NCBI GenBank assembly: GCA_028713285.1 | Contig: JAQTOP010000032.1 | Location: forward strand, 1-35,250 | Reading direction: 5' to 3' | Origin: Terrimicrobiaceae bacterium | GTDB taxonomy: Bacteria; Verrucomicrobiota; Verrucomicrobiia; Chthoniobacterales; JAATET01 | Length of the DNA stretch: 35,250 bases | Shown here: positions 24,448 to 32,068 of the stretch, one piece after another | How positions within the stretch are numbered: the first letter of the stretch is position 1 | Layout: each line of letters begins with the position of its first letter | The notes under the pieces: generated by a model | Told to the model about the DNA's origin: nothing | The model's input: the letters and a program-made list of their open reading frames with translations, nothing else | Database searches by the model: none | Position numbers and translations under genes: made by a program

Positions 24448-24978
24448 CTAGCGCAGCAGGACCAGGCCCAGCACGCCGCCGGCGAGAATCAGCAGGGCGG
24501 GGTTGATTTTTTTTCCGAAGTAAAGGGCGATGAAAACGACCGCGGCGAAGGCGAGGCAAATCTGGCTGTCGCGACCGACGATGGCGGTGCGGGCGATGGC
24601 GATCGTGCCGGCGAGCATAAGGCCGACCACGATGGGCGCCATGCCGCGCTGGATGGCGAGACGCCACGGCGAGTCGGCGAAATGATCCCAAATGCGCGAC
24701 GTGACGATGGCGATGATGCAGGCGGGGACAAAGAATCCGGCGAAGGCGACGAACGCGCCGAGGAAGCCCGCGACGCGGTAGCCGATGACTATGACCATGA
24801 GCATGTTTGGCCCGGGTGCGAGCTGGCCGATGGCGTAGATGTCGCGGAACTGGCTGTCACTGAGCCAGCCCTCGTGCTCGACGGTGAGCGACTTCATCTC
24901 GGGCAGCACGGCAGTGCCGCCGCCGATCGCGAGGATCGAGAGCAGCGAGAAGACGCCGAGGAGGTGAAGGAGCTTCAT
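24448..24978 (-). CDS. Chromate transporter half-protein (ChrA family), second of the pair
   Basis: A 176-residue ChrA-family domain. It carries the family pattern FSLLSILAIGGGTAVLPEMK near the N-terminus, GWLSDSQFRDIYAIGQLAPGPNM, then about five membrane helices. Short-chain ChrA proteins occur as gene pairs whose products together equal the long fused transporter, exporting chromate (or a natural anion) from the cytoplasm. Its partner lies 24 bases upstream on the same strand. Start ATG 24978 opens directly before the first conserved helix. Nothing in the neighbourhood shows chromate regulation. Confidence 0.9.
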   Translation of the reverse strand: MKLLHLLGVFSLLSILAIGGGTAVLPEMKSLTVEHEGWLSDSQFRDIYAIGQLAPGPNMLMVIVIGYRVAGFLGAFVAFAGFFVPACIIAIVTSRIWDHFADSPWRLAIQRGMAPIVVGLMLAGTIAIARTAIVGRDSQICLAFAAVVFIALYFGKKINPALLILAGGVLGLVLLR

Positions 24979-25002
24979 GATCGAATTCCGAGCGGAGGGA
25001 TT

Positions 25003-25638
25003 TTAGTCGGCGGGTTTCTTGTCGATGCCGGAGCGGTCGGGGGAGAGGGGTCTGGCGGGATGGGGCCGGTAGAGGAGGATCGCGAGCGGGCCGACGGTGA
25101 GGAGGACGTAGAGCAGCGGGACGTGGACGAAGCTGACGAGCACGAGCGTGAGGGCGACGAGCGTGACGTCGAGGCGGTGCTCGAGCTGCTTGTGGCCGAT
25201 CTGGAGCGTGACGGCGAGGAGCAGGCCGACCGAGGCCGCGCCGACGCCCTTGAGCACGGCGTTGATGTTCGCGTTGCCCGAATTGGACGCGTAGAAAATG
25301 CCGAGAGCGAGGACGATGGCCGCGCCGGGAAGCGTCATGCCCGCGAAGGCGAGCACCGCGCCGGGAATGCCGCGCAGGCGGTCGCCGACGATCACGCTCA
25401 TGTTCGTGGCGTTGAGTCCCGGGAGGGCCTGCGAGATTTCCAGCGCGGCGAGGAATTCCTCGTCATCGAGCCACTGTTTTTTCGTGACGAGGCTGGCGCG
25501 CAGATAGGCGACCACGCCGCCGCCGAAACTGGTCGCGCCGATGGCGAGGAACGTGAGAAAAATTTCGGCCAGCGAAATTTTCTCCGACACGCCGCCGTCG
25601 GAAGGCGGAGGCGCGGGATTTGACGCGGGATCAGCCAT
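25003..25638 (-). CDS. Chromate transporter half-protein (ChrA family), first of the pair
   Basis: A 211-residue ChrA-family domain. A hydrophilic tail of about 20 residues is followed by LAEIFLTFLAIGATSFGGGVVAY, QWLDDEEFLAALEISQALPG and LNATNMSVIVGDRLRG, the hallmark of the family. Four to six helices follow, with a Pro/Arg-rich C-terminal tail. ATG at 25638 is used; a TTG just before it is also in frame. It lies 12 bases downstream of the CYTH-like gene stop, so the minus-strand run from 27878 down to 24448 may be one transcript. Confidence 0.9.
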   Translation of the reverse strand: MADPASNPAPPPSDGGVSEKISLAEIFLTFLAIGATSFGGGVVAYLRASLVTKKQWLDDEEFLAALEISQALPGLNATNMSVIVGDRLRGIPGAVLAFAGMTLPGAAIVLALGIFYASNSGNANINAVLKGVGAASVGLLLAVTLQIGHKQLEHRLDVTLVALTLVLVSFVHVPLLYVLLTVGPLAILLYRPHPARPLSPDRSGIDKKPAD

Positions 25639-25650
25639 CAAGCCGCAGGC

Positions 25651-26514
25651 TCATTCGTGATCGGGCGCGGTGCGGCCGCCCAGCTTGTAAACCATGGCGG
25701 TCTTCGTGGTGCCGAGTTCCACCCATTCCGGAGCGCGGGTCTGGACGGCGCGGTAGAATTCCTCCGAGAGGACTTTCGCCTTTTGGTGAATCTCGTCGAG
25801 CCGGTGGAAGCGGGCCTGGAAGGCGAACTCGCCGACCAGTGAGGTCTCGGAGGCGCGGTTGCGCCAGATGGCGACGGTCGCCTTCGCTTCGAGGCCGTGC
25901 CCGAAGTCGAACGAGCCGGGATCGACCTGCACCTCCTCGACGGCGACGTTGTTGACGAGTTCGATCTTCGTCTTGGGCGAGATGTCGATCTGCGCGAGGG
26001 CCGGGAAAACGCGGGCGATGTCCTCGAGGCCCTGGTCGAGCACGACGTTCGGCGAGACGAGCACGCAGTTGTGCGAGAAGAGGCTGCGGATGCCTCCAAG
26101 CTGGTCCTTGAGCGGAAGCAGCTCCTCCTTGAACTTTATCCGGCTCTCGCCTTCGAGGCGCGGATGGATGTCCACGGCGGCCGCGGCATCCATGTCGGGA
26201 TGGCGGAATTTGATCGCGAGCTCGTGATCGGCCTGGGGCCAGCCGTCCTTGTAGAACGTGCGTTTGCGCAGGATGAAGGCGTTGCGGTAGAGGTCGAACG
26301 CGTCCGTGTCGTAGAACAGCACCTCGCGGATCATGCGGTGGAAGGCGTGGTCGTTCGTCTGCACCTTCACGCCGCAGTGGTGCGCGATTTCGCTGAGGAT
26401 TTTCCAGTATTCCTCGAACTGCTCGGGCCGGGTAAATTTCCCGGGCTTGAGCAGGATTTTGTATTCCCGGTAGTGGATCTTGTCGAGGGGGTGGCCGTCG
26501 GTGGGCGTGCTCAT
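25651..26514 (-). CDS. CYTH/VTC-like domain protein
   Basis: A 287-residue soluble protein. It begins KIHYREYKILLKPGKF, which resembles the ExExK-like first strand of CYTH/triphosphate-tunnel enzymes. It continues with FYDTDAFDLYRNAFILRKR (67-85) and HELAIKFRHPD (97-107), the usual strand pair with alternating basic residues, and later acidic and basic strands (SRIKFKEEL, KTKIELVNNVAVEEVQVD). These would line the tunnel that binds triphosphate or polyphosphate. The function could be triphosphatase, adenylate cyclase or unknown. Several hallmark positions are only approximate, so the family call is tentative. The ATG at 26514 is the best start. Confidence 0.6.
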   Translation of the reverse strand: MSTPTDGHPLDKIHYREYKILLKPGKFTRPEQFEEYWKILSEIAHHCGVKVQTNDHAFHRMIREVLFYDTDAFDLYRNAFILRKRTFYKDGWPQADHELAIKFRHPDMDAAAAVDIHPRLEGESRIKFKEELLPLKDQLGGIRSLFSHNCVLVSPNVVLDQGLEDIARVFPALAQIDISPKTKIELVNNVAVEEVQVDPGSFDFGHGLEAKATVAIWRNRASETSLVGEFAFQARFHRLDEIHQKAKVLSEEFYRAVQTRAPEWVELGTTKTAMVYKLGGRTAPDHE

Positions 26515-26534
26515 GGGATGGGAGGGAATTGTGG

Positions 26535-27878
26535 TCAGATGAAGAACGCCCGGCAAACAACAATTGACGCGATTACGCCGGCGAGATCGGCAATGAGGCC
26601 CGCCGGCACGGCATGGCGGGTGCGGCGCACGGCGACGGAGCCGAAATAGACGGCGATCACGTAAAAGGTCGTCTCGGTGCTGCCCATGATGGTGGCCCCC
26701 ATGTGCGCGATGAGGCTGTCCGGCCCGACCTGGCTGACCAGGTCGCGAAAAAGCCCGATCGTGCCGCCGCCGCTGAGCGGGCGCATGAGCACGAGGGGAA
26801 GGAGCTCGACCGGAAAGCCAGTCGCGTGAAGCGCCGGACCGAGGGCATTGGCGATCATCTGGATGCCGCCGACTTCGCGGAACATGCCGACCGCGACGAG
26901 GATGGCGATGAGGAACGGGATGATGCGAATGGCGACCTGGAAGCCCTCCTTGGCGCCTTCGACGAATTCCTCGTAAACCGGAACGCGGCGCAGCGCGGCG
27001 TAGAGCGGGAAGAACGAAAGGAGGAAGGGAATGGCAAGGGTCGAAATGGCCTCGATGGCGGCGATCACCGGGGACTTCCCGGGAATGCGCGCCGCGTGAC
27101 GCGTTCCATCCGCGCCGGTCGTGGAGCTGAACAGCGAGTGCTCGACGATGTGCCATGCCGCGTAACCCATGAAAATGAAGAACGCGACGAGGATGAGCCG
27201 GGCCCAGAGGGGAAGCGGATGGTGGGGCGGATCGATCTCGGTCGGCGCGTCGGCAGCGGCGGGAGCAGGTTGAGGATCGATGGCCGGTGGAAGCTGGTAG
27301 GCGGGAAGGCGCTCGAGGAACTTCACGGCGGTGATGCCGGCAATGGTCGAACAAACGGTGGCGACGAACGCGGTGCCGATGATGGCGGTGGGCGCGGTGG
27401 CTTTGGCGGCGACCAGGATGCCGACGACGGTCGCGGGGATGAGCTGGATCGAACTCGTGTTGATCGCTAGGAACGTGCACATCGCGTTCGTCGCGAGGCC
27501 GGGGCGCGGATTGAGTTTTTCCAAATCCTGCATGGCGCGCAGGCCGAGCGGGGTGGCGGCGTTGTTGAGGCCGAGCATGTTCGCGGCCATGTTCATCATC
27601 ATCGATCCCATCGCGGGGTGGCTCGGCGGAACGTCGGGAAAAAGCCGAACCATGATCGGACGGAGCGCGCGGGCGAGGACGGCGACAAGGCCGGATTTCT
27701 CGGCAAGGCGCATGATGCCAAGCCACAGGGCCATGAACCCAATCAGCGGAAAGGCGGTCTCGATGACGGCCTTCTGGCACGCGGCGAAGGCGGCGTCGGT
27801 GAGCCTGGGCATCTGGCCGGTGGCGCCGGCGAGCAGGACCGCGGCGAGCACGAGGCCGAGCCAGATGTAGTTGAGCAT
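26535..27878 (-). CDS. Fused SpmA-SpmB type nucleoside-recognition membrane protein
   Basis: A 447-residue membrane protein formed of two nucleoside-recognition (Gate) domains. The first half resembles spore maturation protein SpmA: ETAFPLIGFMALWLGIMRLAEKSG, HPAMGSMMMNMAANMLGLNNAATPLGLRAM, and FLAINTSSIQLIPATV. The second half resembles SpmB: EGAKEGFQVAIRIIPFLIAI, VLMRPLSGGGTIGLFRDL and GATIMGSTETTFYVIAVYFG. A hydrophilic linker joins the halves. In Bacillus the two are separate and needed for spore core dehydration; in non-sporulating bacteria the function is unknown, possibly nucleoside or ion transport. ATG 27878 is the natural start. Confidence 0.9.
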   Translation of the reverse strand: MLNYIWLGLVLAAVLLAGATGQMPRLTDAAFAACQKAVIETAFPLIGFMALWLGIMRLAEKSGLVAVLARALRPIMVRLFPDVPPSHPAMGSMMMNMAANMLGLNNAATPLGLRAMQDLEKLNPRPGLATNAMCTFLAINTSSIQLIPATVVGILVAAKATAPTAIIGTAFVATVCSTIAGITAVKFLERLPAYQLPPAIDPQPAPAAADAPTEIDPPHHPLPLWARLILVAFFIFMGYAAWHIVEHSLFSSTTGADGTRHAARIPGKSPVIAAIEAISTLAIPFLLSFFPLYAALRRVPVYEEFVEGAKEGFQVAIRIIPFLIAILVAVGMFREVGGIQMIANALGPALHATGFPVELLPLVLMRPLSGGGTIGLFRDLVSQVGPDSLIAHMGATIMGSTETTFYVIAVYFGSVAVRRTRHAVPAGLIADLAGVIASIVVCRAFFI

Positions 27879-27921
27879 TGCCGCGTTGTATGGGGCGCGG
27901 ATTTGAGGTTCAAGGATGGCG

Positions 27922-28734
27922 ATGACTTTCGTTTCGGAATTGCGGCCCCCTGATCCGGCTTTTTTCGCGTTCACGCCGGAGGTGAGGGCGTCGCTGCGGG
28001 GCGACGACCGGTTTCTCGTTTCGTATCCCCGCTCGGGCAACACCTGGATGCGCTACGTGCTTACGGCGGGCTGCCTATTGCAGCGCGGCGAGGAGCTGCC
28101 CATGTCGGAGGCCGGTATCGCGCGAGTGTTCGAGTTGACGGCGCTTGTCGTTCCCGATCTGCACGCCACCGCGCTCGATCCGGAGCCGCATCCGATGAGC
28201 GGCGTCCGGCACCGTGTGATCAAATCGCACAACGTCCGGGAGGTGTGCGCGCACGAGGTCGTCTATTTGTTCCGCCGGCCCGAGGATTCCCTCCTGTCCT
28301 ACGCGCATTATGCGGGGCGCGCCGGCGAGGGGGCGGATCGCTTCGTCATCCGGCAGGTGCGGACGTGGGCGGCGGAGGCGGAATTTGCCCTCGATTGTCA
28401 TCGCGAAAATCCCGGCCGTTTTTCGCTGATGAGCTATGAGCGGATGCTGGAGCGCACATCCGAGAGCGCCGGCCTGATTGCGGAGCGGCTTGGCATGCGG
28501 ATCGCGGCGGCGCACCTGGAGCGCGCAATCGAGTTGAATGATTTTCGCCGGCTGGCGTCCTTCGAGCAGCAGGCGGGAGTCAAAGCGAAGCTCGCGCCTG
28601 CCGGAGAATTCTTCAGGCGGGGAGGGGAAGGATCGGGGCGCTCCGAGCTGCGACGTGAAACGATCGAGATCGTCCGGACAAAGGCTCAACCGACTTATGA
28701 GAGGTTGTGCGAGGCGGCTGCGGACGCGGTCTGA
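27922..28734 (+). CDS. Sulfotransferase domain protein
   Basis: A 270-residue cytosolic-type sulfotransferase. The PAPS-binding 5'-phosphosulfate loop is FLVSYPRSGNTWMRY near residue 30-45. The 3'-phosphate region is VYLFRRPEDSLLSYAHYAGR near residue 115, and KSHN (near residue 100) supplies the K-x-H type catalytic pair. It would move sulfate from PAPS to a sugar or other acceptor. An ATG at 27916 is also in frame, but 27922 has AAGG six bases before it and is preferred. It is divergent from the SpmA-SpmB gene. No PAPS synthesis genes lie nearby. Confidence 0.85.
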   Translation: MTFVSELRPPDPAFFAFTPEVRASLRGDDRFLVSYPRSGNTWMRYVLTAGCLLQRGEELPMSEAGIARVFELTALVVPDLHATALDPEPHPMSGVRHRVIKSHNVREVCAHEVVYLFRRPEDSLLSYAHYAGRAGEGADRFVIRQVRTWAAEAEFALDCHRENPGRFSLMSYERMLERTSESAGLIAERLGMRIAAAHLERAIELNDFRRLASFEQQAGVKAKLAPAGEFFRRGGEGSGRSELRRETIEIVRTKAQPTYERLCEAAADAV

Positions 28735-28740
28735 GATCGC

Positions 28741-29982
28741 TCACGCCGGCCAGAGCAGGAGAACGGCCCCGCCGCAGGCCAGTGCGGTCCCGAATGCAGT
28801 GGCGATGCGACCCGTGAGGGCGCGGGGCCCGAGAGCGGCGACGATGCCGAATTTGAAGACGAAATTGGACATCACGGCGACCAGGATGGTGCGCCAGGCG
28901 GTTGGAAGTTCCACGCCGCCCGTGCTGGCGAGCTGCGCGGTCGAGAGCGTGATGGCATCCATGTCGGTGAGCCCGGAGATCACCGCGACGACGTAGAGAC
29001 CGCTGGAACCGAAGTGGTCCTCCGCCACGGCGACGGCGAGCAGGATGACCGCGTAGAGCGCTCCGAAGACGAAGGCTGGCTTGAACTCGGCGGGGTTTTC
29101 CGGCTGGGGCATCTTCGCCGCCTGTTTCCCGCTGGAAAGATACAGCGCGGCGGAAATGATGCAGCAAGCGGCAAGCATGGCAGCGAGGGGAGGAGCGATC
29201 CCAGTGAACGAACCCGACGCGACGGCGCCGATCTCGACGAGCACCCGTGCGACGGAGACGGCGGACGCGATCATGATGACGAGCGCGCCGAGTGGTGCGA
29301 GAGTTTGCTCGGAGGCCGTGCGGCGCGCGTAGCTTGCGGTCGTCGCGGTGCTCGAGATGAGTCCGCCAATGACTCCGCCGAGCAGCGAGCCCGTCCGCGC
29401 GCCGAAGAGCTTGTAGGCGACGTATCCGCAAAGGTTGATTCCGACGATCAGAACGACCATCAGCCAGATTCTAAGGGGACTCAGGATGCCGTGCGGACCG
29501 TAGCCCTGTTGCGGGAGGACCGGCAGGATGATGAGCGTCAGGACGACAAACTGCATGATGGCGAGCATGTCGCGCTCGCCAACTGCCGCCGCAAAACGGT
29601 GCATCGGATCCTTGAAGTGGAGGAGGACGGCCATGCCGCCGCCGAGGACCACGGCGACGGCCATGTTGCCCACCACGAGGAGGGCGCCGAGCGCGTAAAG
29701 AAGCAGGGTTGCCACCTCGGTGGTGATCCCGGGATCGATCTCCCCGGTTTTCATTTTTGCGAGATTGGCGACCACGACAACGGCTGCGAGGGCGAGCAGC
29801 CCGGCACCGATGATCCAGCCGCCTTGCCGCTGGGCGATCTGCGCGCAGACGGTGCCGAAGAGCGCGATGAAGGGAAACGTCCGAATGCCGGCAATCGAGC
29901 GGTCGGTGCGTTCCCGCTGAAGGCCGAGTAGAAGCCCCAACCCGAGCGAGACCGCGAGTTGCTGGAGGGTGAGGGAGTCCAT
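28741..29982 (-). CDS. MgtC/SapB N-domain plus DUF4010 membrane protein
   Basis: A 413-residue polytopic protein. The N-terminal MgtC/SapB-like domain shows LGLGLLLGLQRERTDRSIAG and IRTFPFIALFGTV; the C-terminal DUF4010 part shows LIVGINLCGYVAYKLFGAR, GLISSTATTASYARRT and GLTDMDAITLS. Family members are inner-membrane proteins of unknown transport role, sometimes linked to magnesium stress. The ATG at 29982 starts the first helix. The frame stays open upstream to 30558, but that part lacks family similarity. A magnesium-type P-ATPase lies nearby, though not adjacent. Confidence 0.88.
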   Translation of the reverse strand: MDSLTLQQLAVSLGLGLLLGLQRERTDRSIAGIRTFPFIALFGTVCAQIAQRQGGWIIGAGLLALAAVVVVANLAKMKTGEIDPGITTEVATLLLYALGALLVVGNMAVAVVLGGGMAVLLHFKDPMHRFAAAVGERDMLAIMQFVVLTLIILPVLPQQGYGPHGILSPLRIWLMVVLIVGINLCGYVAYKLFGARTGSLLGGVIGGLISSTATTASYARRTASEQTLAPLGALVIMIASAVSVARVLVEIGAVASGSFTGIAPPLAAMLAACCIISAALYLSSGKQAAKMPQPENPAEFKPAFVFGALYAVILLAVAVAEDHFGSSGLYVVAVISGLTDMDAITLSTAQLASTGGVELPTAWRTILVAVMSNFVFKFGIVAALGPRALTGRIATAFGTALACGGAVLLLWPA

Positions 29983-30141
29983 CGGCCGAATATATGACAG
30001 GCATGCAGGATTTCGAGCTTCCGGCGTTCTTCCGCGCGTCAGGCCGTGGGAATTGACACGCTGGGGAAATGAGAAGAGCATTCTGATTGTTGACGCAACG
30101 CAACCCGCTTCGGAGGGCTGGGAAACCTTCGAGGCATCCCT

Positions 30142-30444
30142 ATGAACATCCTCACCCGATTTTTCCATCGGCTGAAAGCCCTGAGCTACGCCCGGCGTGC
30201 GGCGCGCCTGCAACGGGATCTCGCCGAATATGTTCTCATCGAGGAATCCCATATCACCTTTTGCCTCCATCGCGCCGCATGGCATCTTGCGCGGTCTGGA
30301 GTCCAGCCGCAGCACCGGCTTGAAGCGCAACCCGTTGCCGCCCGCGTGACGGCTCCAGGTCGAAACGGGCATAAACCTTCCACCACGGCGCCTGCCGAGC
30401 GGGATGGCGCCGCGCGCGTCGATGACGCGACGATCAGACTTTAG
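30142..30444 (+). CDS. Small hypothetical protein (100 residues)
   Basis: No family recognised. The start is well supported: GAGG at 30131-30134 lies seven bases before the ATG. The first 55 residues look helical and basic (FFHRLKALSYARRAARLQRD), and the rest is Pro/Arg/Ala-rich and disordered. Third-position GC is lower than in the neighbouring genes, so the C-terminal part may not be under selection. The surrounding stretch 29983-30625 otherwise holds no gene; a TTGACA at 30053 could be part of a promoter, but a clear -10 box is missing. Confidence 0.4.
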   Translation: MNILTRFFHRLKALSYARRAARLQRDLAEYVLIEESHITFCLHRAAWHLARSGVQPQHRLEAQPVAARVTAPGRNGHKPSTTAPAERDGAARVDDATIRL

Positions 30445-30610
30445 GATCGAGGGCGCCCGGTTCGCTCTTGTAACCCGGCGGGCGGATTTTCGGCGGCGGT
30501 GCTTTGCGTGTGGCGCAGTCCCGGCGGGAAATGACAAGTGTGGATGCGCATTTTCCACGAGATGGAGAGCGCGCCCGCCGTCCGAGGCGATCTTTTCGTG
30601 AACAGCTCAA
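30445..30610. other. Gene-free stretch before the primase-like gene
   Basis: No coding frame, repeat or terminator is visible. It probably contains the promoter of the primase-like gene, but no convincing -35/-10 pair was found. Confidence 0.5.
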
Positions 30611-30615
30611 GTGCG

Positions 30616-30620
30616 AAGGA
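30616..30620 (+). promoter_or_regulatory. Shine-Dalgarno site of the primase-like gene
   Basis: AAGGA five bases before the ATG at 30626. This favours 30626 over the in-frame ATG at 30620 and GTG at 30611. Confidence 0.6.
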
Positions 30621-30625
30621 TGGGA

Positions 30626-32068
30626 ATGACGCAGATGCTGAGAGATTACTATCGGGAACCCGAGGTGCGCCGGTGCATCCAGGAGTTTCTCGGAGGCGAC
30701 TGCATCGAGCACGCGAGCTGCCAATACATCACGGCCGACGATACCGTCGTCGCGCATCGCAGGCCGCGTGAGCCGGCGGAATTGCTCGAGAGCCTGGAAC
30801 AGGGATTGGATATCGGGCGTTCGTTGTGGGATCGCGAGTCGCTGATCGCGCATCTGGACGTCGAATACGTCAACTTCGATTTTCCGTCGGAAGCGTATTT
30901 GGAACCGGAGCGGATTTTCGATCTTCAAGAACCGGTCGAGCGGGCCATCGAGAGGCTGCTCGCGGAATGCGGCATCGCGCCGCTCCACGTGCTAAGCGGT
31001 CGGGGGCACCATTTCGCCTGGTCCATCCGGCAGGATTCCGACGTCTTTGAACGTCTGGCTGGTTTGGGGCACGTTTCCCCATCGCAGGGGGAAGTCGATT
31101 CCCAACCGCATCCGCCCCACGGGGAGTCCGTTTCCCCCGCGATCGGCGCGGCATTTTCCGGGCTTGGCCTTGTGATGGAGTTTCTCGCGCACCGGGTGAA
31201 GGAGCTGGCGGCGCCGCGATGCGCGATACCCGTCGAGCTGACGGCCGTGGAAGTGGGACCTTCCGCGCACGGGCGCGAGATGATCTCCGTCGATATTTCC
31301 GAATACGGCGATCCGCTCCACACGCGGACGGTGCGGGTGCCTTTCGGAATTTATTTCAAGCCCTGGCAGCTTCGCCACGAGAGCGGCCGGGAGCTGTCGC
31401 CGCTGGTTTTTGTGCCTCTGGTGATGACGGACGTGCACCGGGGCATCGTCATGATGCGCGATCCGTGCATGGCGGCCGACCTCGCCGGCCGCGTCTCGAC
31501 GCGAATCCCCGACCAGAGCGAGGGCATGCGGGCGCTCGCGTCAAAATATGTCGAATCGTCGCTCAAGGGATTTCACGATTGGTTTTATTCGCAGGAGCAC
31601 GACCCGCCGGAGAGCTGGTCGTGGACGTATGACCGCACGCCTCTGGACGTCCTTCCGGCGTGCGCGCGAAACATTCTGCTCCAGCCGAACGACCTCCTGC
31701 TGCGGCCGGGCGGCATGCGCCTCATCACCCGCGTGATGCTTGCCCTCGGCTGGCATCCGCGCCATATCGCCGGCCTCATCCGCTCGAAGTTCGAGCGCGA
31801 CCACGGGTGGGGCGATCAATGGCTGGAATACAGCCCGGCGGTGCGCGCGGATTTTTACACCCGGGTGTTCGCCGGATTGTTCGTCGTGGGCCGGGACGAC
31901 CTCGTGGATTTCAACTGCCAGTCCTGCAGGGAAGAGAAGGCGTGCCCCGTGCCGAACTGCTCCGAGAATCTGGAACTGTTTCGCAAATCGGCGCTGGCGC
32001 GGAGAAAATATGACCACCTGGCCCATCGGCCTTTCAACCGGCTGTTTCTACCAGACGAGCATCTTTGA
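30626..32068 (+). CDS. Archaeo-eukaryotic primase (PrimPol)-like protein with cysteine-rich C-terminal domain
   Basis: A 480-residue protein of no known name. Three signatures of the archaeo-eukaryotic primase superfamily appear in order. The first is motif I, a DxE in IAHLDVEYVNFDF (D78, E80). The second is motif II, LSGRGHHFAW (S124, H128/H129). The third is an Asp in ISVDIS (D223), followed by TRTVRVPFGIYFKP (R237, P239), the nucleotide/template stretch after motif III. This matches the layout of human PrimPol and PriS. The C-terminal half has LPACARNIL (C346), the helical GWHPRHIAGLIRSKFERDHGWG, and C431, C434, C440, C445 in CQSCREEKACPVPNC, likely a Zn or Fe-S site as in PriL. Residues 148-175 look like a low-complexity insert. 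The last 59 bases overlap the next gene. Enzyme activity is inferred from motifs only. Confidence 0.7.
   Translation: MTQMLRDYYREPEVRRCIQEFLGGDCIEHASCQYITADDTVVAHRRPREPAELLESLEQGLDIGRSLWDRESLIAHLDVEYVNFDFPSEAYLEPERIFDLQEPVERAIERLLAECGIAPLHVLSGRGHHFAWSIRQDSDVFERLAGLGHVSPSQGEVDSQPHPPHGESVSPAIGAAFSGLGLVMEFLAHRVKELAAPRCAIPVELTAVEVGPSAHGREMISVDISEYGDPLHTRTVRVPFGIYFKPWQLRHESGRELSPLVFVPLVMTDVHRGIVMMRDPCMAADLAGRVSTRIPDQSEGMRALASKYVESSLKGFHDWFYSQEHDPPESWSWTYDRTPLDVLPACARNILLQPNDLLLRPGGMRLITRVMLALGWHPRHIAGLIRSKFERDHGWGDQWLEYSPAVRADFYTRVFAGLFVVGRDDLVDFNCQSCREEKACPVPNCSENLELFRKSALARRKYDHLAHRPFNRLFLPDEHL
32001..32004 (+). promoter_or_regulatory. Shine-Dalgarno site of the TIM-barrel gene, inside the primase-like gene
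   Basis: GGAG five bases upstream of ATG 32010, within the coding end of the primase-like gene. It fixes the start and implies translational coupling. Confidence 0.65.

Noticed and set aside
26515-27780. Upstream extension of the CYTH-like frame
   Set aside because: Same-strand shadow of the SpmA-SpmB gene; Arg/His-rich with no similarity.
30053-30082. Promoter with TTGACA
   Set aside because: No acceptable -10 box is found at 16-18 bases, so it was only mentioned, not called.
30085-30141. Possible riboswitch in the small-gene leader
   Set aside because: No known aptamer consensus could be recognised; only short GC-rich repeats are seen.
29983-30558. Upstream extension of the MgtC-DUF4010 frame
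   Set aside because: The family begins at MDSLTLQQL; the extension is basic, lacks similarity and opposes the small gene with a good ribosome site.
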